Shown: piece after piece, positions 1-6,159 of the stretch
Numbering within the stretch: the first letter of the stretch is position 1
Layout of the letters: each line of letters starts with the position of its first letter
The notes under the pieces: generated by a model
Seen by the model: the letters and a program-made list of their open reading frames with translations, nothing else
The model's database searches: none
Told to the model about the DNA's origin: nothing
Made by a program: the position numbers and the translations under genes
NCBI GenBank assembly: GCA_026989475.1
Contig: JALSJG010000230.1
Span: 1-10,971 of the forward strand
Direction of reading: 5' to 3'
Length of the DNA: 10,971 bases
DNA from: Thermaceae bacterium
Lineage (GTDB): Bacteria > Deinococcota > Deinococci > Deinococcales > Marinithermaceae

Positions 1-1
1 G

Positions 2-709
2 GCTTCGCTCTCGGCGGTGGCGGTCTTTGGGTTTGCCCTCTTACCGAAGCTCTTCCAAAGCCCCCAGGCGGTGGCCGCCTTCGTGGCCCTGAACGCGCTC
101 GGGGGGACGCTGGGTCGAAGCGCGGCCGGGGCGCTCGCGGAGGCCTTCGGGGTACGGGCGGCGCTCGCTTTGCTCGGGGCGCTTCCCCTTTTGCTCGTTC
201 CCTTCTTCCTCTCCGGCCGGCTGCCCGCGCCGCCCGCCCCCGAGTGGCCCCGGCCCGCGCGGGCGATGCTGGTGGGGGGCGTGCTGCTATTTTCGAACCT
301 CTTCCTGGCGAACCTCCTGCCCTACCGGCTGGAGGCGGCGGGGGTGAGCCTCGCCGGGATCGGGGCCTTCTACCTGGCCTATCTCGGCGGTCTCCTCGGC
401 CCCTTCGTCGCCGGGCGACAGGGAAGCGGCGCCGCCCTTGGGCTCGCGCTCGGCGGGGCGGGGCTTTTGCTAACCCCGGCGGCCGGGCCCGGCTTCTTTC
501 TCTTTCTCGCCGGGGTTTTCGGCCTCCATGCCCGCTTCGGCGAGGGGTTTGGCCGCAAGGGGGAGAGCCCGGCTTACGTGAGCGGGTACTACCTCGGGGG
601 GATGCTCGCGGGGCTTTTGTATCCGCCCTTCCTCGCGCTGCCCTTCGCCGCCGCGGTGGGGCTCGCCGTGGCTTTGTTGCTCCTTGGCTACCGGTACAAT
701 CCCGGATAG
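2..709 (+). CDS. MFS transporter, 3' part only (5' end outside window)
   Basis: The frame is open from the first bases of the window, so the gene starts upstream; a GTG at 17 is in frame but starting there would leave an incomplete transporter. The 235 visible residues are mostly hydrophobic, in about seven or eight membrane segments. Near the beginning is a glycine-rich stretch ending GALAEAFGVRAAL, which resembles the GxLaexfGwR region of transmembrane helices 4-6 in the major facilitator superfamily. A proline-rich hydrophilic loop (APPAPEWPRPAR) then fits the central cytoplasmic loop, and the rest would be helices 7-12. Roughly the first third of a normal 12-helix transporter is missing. 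The substrate cannot be read from this. The stop codon overlaps the start of the molybdopterin oxidoreductase by one base, so the two may be functionally linked, for example by uptake or export of that enzyme's substrate or product; this is inference. Confidence 0.85.
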   Translation, partial: ASLSAVAVFGFALLPKLFQSPQAVAAFVALNALGGTLGRSAAGALAEAFGVRAALALLGALPLLLVPFFLSGRLPAPPAPEWPRPARAMLVGGVLLFSNLFLANLLPYRLEAAGVSLAGIGAFYLAYLGGLLGPFVAGRQGSGAALGLALGGAGLLLTPAAGPGFFLFLAGVFGLHARFGEGFGRKGESPAYVSGYYLGGMLAGLLYPPFLALPFAAAVGLAVALLLLGYRYNPG

Positions 710-711
710 TG
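695..711 (+). promoter_or_regulatory. candidate leaderless -10 box for the molybdopterin oxidoreductase
   Basis: TACAAT at 695-700 is followed by 8 nt and then the GTG start at 709. No Shine-Dalgarno sequence precedes this GTG. The arrangement matches the TANNNT box just upstream of the start codon in leaderless genes of Deinococcus-Thermus bacteria. The -35 side is weak: only T/G-rich bases around 672-679. The gene may instead rely on translational coupling to the transporter, whose stop overlaps the GTG. Confidence 0.45.
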
Positions 712-2733
712 AAGCGCCTGGTTTCTTGTCCGCAGGACTGCCCCGACGCTTGCCGGCTCCTCGTGACCGTGGAGGAGGGGCGGGTGGTGGCGGTGACCGG
801 CGACCCCGACCACCCGGTGACCCGGGGGTTCGCCTGCGCCAAGACCACCCGCTACCCGGAGCGGCTTTACGCCGCGGACCGGCCCCTTTACCCCATGAGG
901 CGGGTGGGGAAAAAGGGGGAGGGGCGTTTCGAGCGGGTCTCCTGGGAGGAGGCGCTGGACGCGATCGCCGCGCGGCTTCGCGAGATCCTCGACGCCTACG
1001 GCGGCGAGGCGGTGCTCCGCTACAACTACGCCGGGACCATGGGCCTCATCCAGGGGCGGCGGCCGCTCGTCTTCTTCCGGGCGATCGGGGCCAGCGAGCT
1101 CGACGAGACGATCTGCTCCGCCACCGGTGAGGCCGCCTGGGCGGCGATCTACGGGGCCGAAAAGCTCGGGGTGGACCCCGAGGACGTCCCCAAGGCACGG
1201 ACGATCGTGCTTTGGGGGGCGAACGTGGTCTCCACCAATAGCCACCTGGTGCCCTTCTTGAAGGAGGCCCGGCGTCGGGGGGCGCGGATTTACGCGGTGG
1301 ACGTCTACGAGAACCGGACCGCGCGCTTTGCCGACCGGTTTTTCCGGGTGCGGCCCGGAAGCGACGGGGTGCTGGCGATGGCGATCGCCGGCGAGCTCTT
1401 CCGGCGGGGGGCGGCGGACCTCGACTACCTTAGCCGCTACGTCGAGGGCTGGGAGCGTTTTCGCGAGGCGGCCCTCGGTTATTCCCTCGAGGATGGCGCG
1501 CGGGCAAGCGGGCTTTCGCTTTCGGAGCTCGAGGCGTTTGTCGAGGGGCTCATCGGGGGCGCGCCCCAGCTCTTCCGGGTGGGTTACGGGATGACCCGGC
1601 ACGCCTCGGGCGGGGCGGCGATGATGGCGGTGCTCGCGCTTCCGGTGGTGCTCGGGGCCTGGCGGCGGGAGGGCGGCGGGGCGCTGCTTTCGACGAGCGG
1701 CGGATTCCGGCTCCATAAGGCCCGGCTCGAGGGCCTGCACTTTTGGAAAAACGCCCGCCCCAAGGGCTATTTCCGACCGAACCCTTACGCCCGCCACGTG
1801 AACCAGATCCAGCTCGGGCGGGCGCTCACCGCGCTCGATGATCCCCCGGTGAAGGCGCTCTTCGTTTTCAACGCGAACCCGGCGGCCACCGTTCCGAACG
1901 CGGGGCTCGTGCGCGAGGGCCTCTTGCGCGAGGACCTTTTCACCGTGGTGCTCGAGAACGCGATGAGCGATACCGCCCGCTACGCCGACTACCTGCTCCC
2001 CGCCACCCACCCCCTCGAGCACGCCGACCTCTACACCTCCTACGGGCACTACTGGCTCTCCTGGTCGGAGCCGGCAGCCCGTCCCCCGGGCGAGGCCCGG
2101 CCGAACACCTGGGTCTTCGCCGAGCTCGCAAGAAGGTTGGGCCTTTCCCTCCCTGAGCTCGAGGAGCCCCCGGAGAAGACGGCCCGGGAACTCCTCGACA
2201 CCGCGCACCCCTATCTCGTGGGCCTGAGCTTCGAGCAGCTCATGGAAAAGGGGAGCGTGAAGCTCTCGCTTCCAAGGCCCTTTTTGCCCTACGCCCGGGG
2301 ACGGCCGGACGGGGGCAAACTCAAGCTCCCGGTTCCCCCGGTCCGGCCCGGGACGCCGGAGCCCGGCTTTCCCTACCGGCTCCTCACCCCGCCCGCCCAC
2401 CACTTTTTGAACACGAGCTTCGGGATGATTAAAAGCCTTCGCGCCGCCGAGGGGGGTGAGCCTTTGGTCTGGGTCCACCCCGAGGACGCCGGGCGGGAAG
2501 GCCTTTTAGACGGCGGCTACGCCGAGCTCGAAAGCCCTAGGGGCCGGATCGTCCGGCGGGTACGGGTGACCGAGGCGGTGCAGCCGGGGGTGCTGGTGCT
2601 CGAGGGCACTTGGCGGGCGGCCGACGCCCCCGACGGCAAGTCCGCGAACGAGCTCACCCCCGACGACGAAAGCGACCTGGGCGGGGGCTCGGCCTTCAAC
2701 GAGACCTGGGTGCGAATCCGTCCCCTGGAATAG
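709..2733 (+). CDS. molybdopterin oxidoreductase (Mo/W-bisMGD, DMSO-reductase superfamily)
   Basis: This is a 674-residue catalytic subunit of the Mo/W-bisMGD oxidoreductase superfamily. The GTG start was chosen because the cofactor motif follows at once: C7, C11 and C15 (CPQDCPDAC) with C43 (GFACAK) form the N-terminal [4Fe-4S] site, and any earlier start would run through the transporter gene. The order is Fe4S4 domain (about 1-60), the catalytic molybdopterin domain with the typical RVGxKGxGxFxRxSWxEAL segment (about 65-90), and the C-terminal dinucleotide-binding domain (about 555-672). C136 in TICSATG is the probable metal ligand, with S137 as an alternative. There is no twin-arginine signal peptide, so the enzyme should be cytoplasmic. 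No electron-transfer or membrane-anchor subunit lies downstream. The overall pattern fits the poorly characterised MopB_3-type enzymes. Substrate unknown; the coupled MFS gene hints at a small transported metabolite. Confidence 0.9.
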   Translation: MKRLVSCPQDCPDACRLLVTVEEGRVVAVTGDPDHPVTRGFACAKTTRYPERLYAADRPLYPMRRVGKKGEGRFERVSWEEALDAIAARLREILDAYGGEAVLRYNYAGTMGLIQGRRPLVFFRAIGASELDETICSATGEAAWAAIYGAEKLGVDPEDVPKARTIVLWGANVVSTNSHLVPFLKEARRRGARIYAVDVYENRTARFADRFFRVRPGSDGVLAMAIAGELFRRGAADLDYLSRYVEGWERFREAALGYSLEDGARASGLSLSELEAFVEGLIGGAPQLFRVGYGMTRHASGGAAMMAVLALPVVLGAWRREGGGALLSTSGGFRLHKARLEGLHFWKNARPKGYFRPNPYARHVNQIQLGRALTALDDPPVKALFVFNANPAATVPNAGLVREGLLREDLFTVVLENAMSDTARYADYLLPATHPLEHADLYTSYGHYWLSWSEPAARPPGEARPNTWVFAELARRLGLSLPELEEPPEKTARELLDTAHPYLVGLSFEQLMEKGSVKLSLPRPFLPYARGRPDGGKLKLPVPPVRPGTPEPGFPYRLLTPPAHHFLNTSFGMIKSLRAAEGGEPLVWVHPEDAGREGLLDGGYAELESPRGRIVRRVRVTEAVQPGVLVLEGTWRAADAPDGKSANELTPDDESDLGGGSAFNETWVRIRPLE

Positions 2734-2745
2734 GATGAAGGCGTG
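2731..2745 (+). promoter_or_regulatory. start region of the secreted hydrolase: AGGA site or TAGGAT -10
   Basis: The stop codon of the oxidoreductase (TAG, 2731-2733) is part of TAGGAT, followed by 6 nt and the GTG start at 2743. The same bases can be read as a short Shine-Dalgarno (AGGA, 2732-2735, 7 nt from GTG) or as a leaderless TANNNT box. No convincing -35 is seen, so the ribosome-binding reading is slightly favoured. An ATG at 2735 is out of frame and is not the start. Confidence 0.35.
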
Positions 2746-3549
2746 CGGCGCAGCCTGATCTTCCTGTTGCTTTTCCTGCCGGCGCTGGCCTGGGGTCCGA
2801 AAGGGCATAAGGCGATCGTTCAGTACGCGATCTGGAACCTGCCCGAGGGGGAGCTCAAAGCCCTTCTTACCGGGTGGAGAGCGGAACTCAAGGACGCCTC
2901 CCTCGACCCCGATCGCCGGCGGAACCGGGTGCCCGGCGAGGCCCACCGCCACTTTTTTAGCAGCGAGCTCTACGAGCCCTGGCCCTTCCCGAGCTTCCCG
3001 ATGCCGCTCGCCGAGGCCCGGGCGCGTTTCGGCGAGGCCACCGTGGAAAAAGCCGGGGTGCTCCCCTGGGCGATCGCAGCGAGCTACCGGGATCTGGTGG
3101 CGGCCTTTAAGCGCGGGGACAAGGCGGCGATCCTCCGCGCCGCCGGCGACCTCGCCCACTACCTCGGCGACGCCCACCAGCCGCTCCACACCACGCTCGA
3201 CTTCGACGGCCAGTCCTGGCTAAACGGCGGGATCCACGCCCTCTTTGAGAGCACCCTGCTCGACGCCTACTTCGACGAAGCGGCCGATTACCGCCCCCGC
3301 CCCGCCCGGGTGGTGGACGAGGGGGCGCTCGCCCTCGCTTTTGCCGTCATCCGCGAGGACTACCCCCTGGTCCGCACCCTGAACGAGGAGCTTTGGAAGG
3401 TGAAAAGGCTTTATTCCGAGTTCGACCGGCGCTACTACCAGACCCTATGGCGGGGGCTTTTCGGCGAGGTCGCCCGGGTCCAGCTCCGGCGGGCGGGGGG
3501 GAGGCTCGCAAGCCTCTACCTTTCCGCCTGGGAGGAGTCGCACCGCTAG
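2743..3549 (+). CDS. secreted zinc-dependent phospholipase C / S1-P1 nuclease superfamily hydrolase
   Basis: The 268-residue protein begins with a signal peptide (two Arg, then a Leu/Phe-rich core, ending PALA). Cleavage after A16 would make W17 the mature N-terminus. In the S1/P1 nuclease and bacterial phospholipase C superfamily the N-terminal Trp binds zinc, and the family's next ligand is present (H22 in WGPKGH). Further probable ligands are D55 or D57, H68 or H70, then H139, D143 and H149 in HYLGDAHQPLH, and H165 with E169. These would hold the trinuclear zinc site. The last ligand is Glu, as in Bacillus phospholipase C, not Asp as in P1 nuclease, whereas the C-terminal RRAGGRLASLYL segment resembles both groups. 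Likely substrates are phosphodiesters outside the cell: phospholipid head groups or single-stranded nucleic acid. It follows the oxidoreductase by 9 bases and ends at a strong hairpin. Confidence 0.85.
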   Translation: MRRSLIFLLLFLPALAWGPKGHKAIVQYAIWNLPEGELKALLTGWRAELKDASLDPDRRRNRVPGEAHRHFFSSELYEPWPFPSFPMPLAEARARFGEATVEKAGVLPWAIAASYRDLVAAFKRGDKAAILRAAGDLAHYLGDAHQPLHTTLDFDGQSWLNGGIHALFESTLLDAYFDEAADYRPRPARVVDEGALALAFAVIREDYPLVRTLNEELWKVKRLYSEFDRRYYQTLWRGLFGEVARVQLRRAGGRLASLYLSAWEESHR

Positions 3550-3554
3550 AAGCG

Positions 3555-3583
3555 AAAGGGGCCGGGACTTGCCCGGCCCCTTT
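3555..3583. terminator. bidirectional hairpin terminator between converging genes
   Basis: Arms 3555-3566 (AAAGGGGCCGGG) and 3572-3583 (CCCGGCCCCTTT) are perfectly complementary over 12 bp around a 5-nt loop. The hairpin lies 5 nt past the hydrolase stop and 16 nt past the rpsA stop on the other strand. The A/T ends of the stem supply a short U run within the 3' arm in both directions, so one element can serve both genes. Confidence 0.8.
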
Positions 3584-3599
3584 GAACGCGGAAAAGGGC

Positions 3600-5213
3600 T
3601 TAGCCCTCAGCCTCCTCGAGCTCGAGCTCCTTCAAGAGATCGCCGTAAAGGTCGCCGAGCTTGACGCTCGCGGTCGAGGGGCTCGCCACGCTCGCGTCGT
3701 AGGTCTGGTAGGCGGCGGTGGCCCCGACCTCGGCCGGGCGCGGGCGCCGCTCGGCGCGGCCCTTGGCCTTGCCCTTTGGGGCCTTTTTCTTCTTCGGCTT
3801 TTTCTCCTCGGTGGGGACCGGGGGCTCGAGCAGGCGCTTTCTCGAGAGGGAGATCCGCTGCTCGGCGGGGTCGATCTGCAGGATCACCGCCTCGACCTCG
3901 TCCCCCTTCTTCACCACCGCGGCGGGGTTTTCGATCCGGGCGTGGTCGAGCTCGCTGACATGGATCAGCCCCTCGATGCCGGGCTCGATCTCGACGAAGA
4001 CGCCAAAGGGGGTGATTCCGGTGACCTTGCCCTTGATGATCGTCCCCGGCGGGTACTTCTCGGGGAGCTCCTTCCAGGGGTCGGGCATGAGCTGGCGGAG
4101 GCCCAGCGAGAGCCGCTTCTCCTCGGGCTCGATCTTGAGGATGACGGCCTCGACCTCCTCGCCCTCCTTCACCACCTCGGAGGGGTGCTTGGGGCGCTTG
4201 GTCCAGCTCATCTCGCTGATGTGCACGAGGCCCTCAAGCCCCGGCTCCACCTCGACGAAGGCGCCGAAGGGGGTGAGGCCGACGACCTTGCCCTTGACCT
4301 TCTGCCCGACCTGGTACTTCTCGGCGACGACCTCCCAGGGGTTCGGGGTGGCCGCCTTGATCGAGAGGTTGACCCGCTCGCGCTCGGGGTCCACCGAGAG
4401 TACCTTGGCGCGGACGGTGTCGCCCTCCTTGACCACCTCGCGGGGATGGCTGAACCGCCCCCAGCTGAGCTCGCTCCGGTGCACCAACCCGTCCACCGGG
4501 CCCAGGTTGACGAAGGCCCCGAAGTCGGTGACCTCGACCACCTTGCCCTCGACGACCTGGCCGGGCTCGAGCTGCTCCAGGACCTCGCGCTTCTTGCGCT
4601 TTTCCTCCTCCTCGAGGAGGACGCGGCGTGAGAGGATGATCCGCCCCTTCTTGCGGGAGAGCTCGATGATCTTGACCGGGATGGGCTTGCCGACGAACTC
4701 GTCGAGGTTGACGTTGCGCTTTTGGTCCACCTGCGACGCCGGGAGGAAGGCCCGGAGCCCCTCCACGTAGGCGACGAGCCCGCCCTTGACCCGCTCGGCG
4801 GGGACCACCTCGATGGGCTCGCCCTTCTCGTAGAGCTCGGCGACCTTCTTCCACGCGCGGTCGGCCTCGACGCGTTTGCGCGAGAGCAGGATCTGCCCCT
4901 CGTCGGGGTCCACGCGGAGCACGTAGACCTCGACCTCGTCGCCCGGCTTTAAGAGGTTTTTGAGCTCTTCCTCGGGAAGCTCCTCGTTGGTGAGCTGGGC
5001 GAAGGGGATCAGACCCTCGACCTTGGTGCCCACGTCGACGGCCACGCCGTCGTGGCCGACGAACACCACCCGGCCCTTGATGATCTGCCCTTTACGGATC
5101 TCCTTGGAAAGCCGTGCTTCCGCCTCCTGGAGGGCCGCCTCCATGCTTAGGGGAGCGGCCTGGGTCTCGTTCCCGGCGGTTTCCGCCGGCGCTGGGGTCT
5201 TTTGGTCTTCCAT
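3600..5213 (-). CDS. rpsA: 30S ribosomal protein S1
   Basis: The 537-residue protein carries five S1 (OB-fold) RNA-binding repeats at about 43-114, 131-197, 217-286, 303-374 and 390-461. Repeats 3 to 5 are the most typical, each with a [DP]FGxFV core and a GLxHxSE segment (for example DFGAFV at 230-235, TPFGAFV at 314-320 and TPFGVFV at 401-407). S1 binds mRNA on the small ribosomal subunit and helps unfold structured initiation regions. Repeat 2 is more divergent, as is usual for this protein. The N-terminal 40 residues are acidic and Ala-rich. After the last repeat comes a Lys/Arg-rich tail (about 471-493), then a less charged linker and an acidic end (KELELEEAEG). The ATG at 5211-5213 is supported by AAGGAGG ten bases upstream. 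It follows the zinc-ribbon gene on the same strand but has its own promoter and a structured leader. Confidence 0.97.
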   Translation of the reverse strand: MEDQKTPAPAETAGNETQAAPLSMEAALQEAEARLSKEIRKGQIIKGRVVFVGHDGVAVDVGTKVEGLIPFAQLTNEELPEEELKNLLKPGDEVEVYVLRVDPDEGQILLSRKRVEADRAWKKVAELYEKGEPIEVVPAERVKGGLVAYVEGLRAFLPASQVDQKRNVNLDEFVGKPIPVKIIELSRKKGRIILSRRVLLEEEEKRKKREVLEQLEPGQVVEGKVVEVTDFGAFVNLGPVDGLVHRSELSWGRFSHPREVVKEGDTVRAKVLSVDPERERVNLSIKAATPNPWEVVAEKYQVGQKVKGKVVGLTPFGAFVEVEPGLEGLVHISEMSWTKRPKHPSEVVKEGEEVEAVILKIEPEEKRLSLGLRQLMPDPWKELPEKYPPGTIIKGKVTGITPFGVFVEIEPGIEGLIHVSELDHARIENPAAVVKKGDEVEAVILQIDPAEQRISLSRKRLLEPPVPTEEKKPKKKKAPKGKAKGRAERRPRPAEVGATAAYQTYDASVASPSTASVKLGDLYGDLLKELELEEAEG

Positions 5214-5220
5214 CCGCCTG

Positions 5221-5230
5221 CTTCCTCCTT
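5221..5230 (-). promoter_or_regulatory. rpsA Shine-Dalgarno
   Basis: On the minus strand this reads AAGGAGGAAG. The AAGGAGG core (5224-5230) ends 10 nt before the ATG and fixes the rpsA start. It begins one base after the closing stem of the leader structure. Confidence 0.85.
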
Positions 5231-5231
5231 G

Positions 5232-5308
5232 CGCCGCGAAAGTTTAGCGGGTGGTGCTCCGACCCCCGCTTGGTCGTCGCCGCCTAGGCGGCCGGGTTTT
5301 TCGCGGCG
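5232..5308 (-). promoter_or_regulatory. structured 5' leader of rpsA (candidate cis-regulatory RNA)
   Basis: In the rpsA mRNA, CGCCGCGAAA (plus-strand 5299-5308) is fully complementary to TTTCGCGGCG (5232-5241): a 10-bp closing stem. Between the arms lie two further hairpins. One is the 14-base palindrome GCCGCCTAGGCGGC (5279-5292), which folds as a 5-bp stem with a CTAG loop. The other (5246-5270) pairs 6 bp plus 3 bp across one bulged base around a 6-nt loop. Together they form a three-way-junction-like fold whose base ends one nucleotide before AAGGAGG. Pairing is seen directly; a role in S1 autocontrol is inference, by analogy with known translational autoregulation of rpsA in E. coli. 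I do not recognise a named riboswitch or leader family. Confidence 0.55.
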
Positions 5309-5330
5309 TGCCCGATGGGCATACTCTTAG

Positions 5331-5359
5331 AGCTTAACACAGGCCAATGGGCCTGCCAA
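5331..5359 (-). promoter_or_regulatory. candidate rpsA promoter
   Basis: On the minus strand TTGGCA (5354-5359, five of six matches to TTGACA) is followed after exactly 17 bp by TAAGCT (5331-5336). Transcription would start near 5324, giving a leader of about 110 nt. The -35 starts 3 bp after the stop of the zinc-ribbon gene. A small inverted repeat, AGGCC-AATG-GGCCT (5341-5354), lies between the boxes and touches the -35; it could be an operator, but it is short. Confidence 0.55.
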
Positions 5360-5362
5360 GGG

Positions 5363-6106
5363 CTAGGCGCCTTTCCAGAGGATGCGGCCGCAGGAGGGGC
5401 AGCGCACGAGCTTTTGCCCCTGGTAGACCTTTTGGGCCACGTGGGTGGGGAGCTGGACGCTGCAGGCCTCGCAGCGGAAGGCCTGTTTGTTTTCCCCGAC
5501 CGGCACCATCCGGGCGAGCCCCACCCCCTTGCGGGCCCGGCGGATGGCCTCGTACTCCCGGAGCACCGCCTGGGGGATGGCCTTCGCCATCGCCTCCCGC
5601 TCGGCGCGCAGGGCCTCGTAGCTGGACTTGAGCTCGTGGATTCGGGCCTCGTTTTCGGCCTCGAGCCGCTCGAGCTCGGGCTTCAGCTCGGCGAGCTCGG
5701 CCTCGAGCTCCTGAATCGCCGCCTCCAGCCGCTCCATCTCCTCGATCAGGGGCAGGGTGAGCTCGGTGAGCTCGTCGATCCGGGTGGAGAGCTGCTGGAT
5801 GCGGTTTTCGTACTGGGTGATCTCGCGGGCGCTCTCGGCCTGGAGTTGTTCCTCCTGGGCCTGGGTGCGTTTTTGGGTGAGGTCCTTGAGCTCGAGGTCG
5901 TTCTTCTCGTACTCCCTCCGGACCTGCTTGAGCTGCTCCTTGAGCTCGGTCAGGCGGTCGAGCCGCTCCTCCCACTTCTGCCGGAGCTCGGCGAGCTCGG
6001 GGGGGAGGCGTTTCATCTCGGCTTCGAGTTGGTCGAGTTCGAGATCCTTCGCTTGCAGCTGGTAAAGCTCGGCGAGGGCCGCGGCAACGTCCACGCCCCC
6101 CATCAT
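5363..6106 (-). CDS. coiled-coil C4-type zinc-ribbon protein (DUF164/zf-RING_7 type)
   Basis: The protein is 247 residues from the ATG at 6106. Residues about 10-175 are charged heptad-like sequence rich in Glu, Leu, Lys and Arg, predicting a long antiparallel coiled coil. Near residues 184-193 comes the family segment REYEAIRRAR, then a C-terminal zinc ribbon with C212, C215, C236 and C239 (CEAC and CPSC). This is the layout of the widespread family that includes H. pylori HP0958 and chlamydial CT398; members bind proteins or RNA, but no common function is fixed, so none is assigned. The start is uncertain. A GGGGAG motif lies 10 nt before the ATG, while a GTG at 6094 (giving 243 residues) lies 7 nt after TATGAT, fitting a leaderless start. 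The gene is divergent from dcd and lies upstream of rpsA on the same strand. Confidence 0.85.
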   Translation of the reverse strand: MMGGVDVAAALAELYQLQAKDLELDQLEAEMKRLPPELAELRQKWEERLDRLTELKEQLKQVRREYEKNDLELKDLTQKRTQAQEEQLQAESAREITQYENRIQQLSTRIDELTELTLPLIEEMERLEAAIQELEAELAELKPELERLEAENEARIHELKSSYEALRAEREAMAKAIPQAVLREYEAIRRARKGVGLARMVPVGENKQAFRCEACSVQLPTHVAQKVYQGQKLVRCPSCGRILWKGA

Positions 6107-6107
6107 A
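6092..6107 (-). promoter_or_regulatory. candidate leaderless -10 and alternative start for the zinc-ribbon gene
   Basis: On the minus strand TATGAT (6102-6107) is followed by 7 nt and GTG (6092-6094), in frame with the zinc-ribbon protein. If used, the protein would begin MDVAAALAELYQL. It competes with an ATG at 6106 supported by a GGGGAG Shine-Dalgarno, so this is one of two readings. Confidence 0.35.
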
Positions 6108-6143
6108 ACCCTGCGACTCCCCTGGGACCGGGCAAACCGCGGG

Positions 6144-6159
6144 TATAGTGGCCGGTATG
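6144..6159 (+). promoter_or_regulatory. leaderless dcd promoter (-10 TATAGT)
   Basis: TATAGT (6144-6149) stands 7 nt before the ATG at 6157, and there is no Shine-Dalgarno between them. Transcription would begin at or next to the A of ATG. A weak -35 (CTGGGA, 6122-6127) lies 16 bp upstream. This supports ATG 6157 over the GTG at 6148, which overlaps the -10 box. Confidence 0.65.

Noticed and set aside
244..708. Upstream extension of the molybdoenzyme frame through the transporter gene
   Set aside because: The extension is Arg/Pro/Gly-rich out-of-frame sequence over a real membrane protein, and the iron-sulfur motif begins right after the GTG at 709.
688..2478. A 596-codon open frame on the minus strand, opposite the molybdopterin oxidoreductase
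   Set aside because: It is antisense to a gene with clear catalytic motifs. Its composition is Pro/Gly/Arg/Glu-rich without any domain, as expected from the complement of GC-rich codons.
3393..4770. Open frames of 412 and 350 codons on the plus strand opposite rpsA
   Set aside because: They are complements of the repeated S1 domains; their apparent internal repeats mirror the S1 repeats and they have no ribosome-binding site.
5685..6001. A 16-base direct repeat (AGCTCGGCGAGCTCGG) occurring twice about 300 bp apart
   Set aside because: Both copies encode the same coiled-coil pattern (AELAEL-like) with biased codons, so this is protein repetition, not a mobile or regulatory repeat.
5315..6148. 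A 277-codon Leu/Gly-rich open frame on the plus strand opposite the zinc-ribbon gene
   Set aside because: It is the mirror of the coiled-coil codons; the minus-strand frame has the CxxC pairs and a recognisable family layout.
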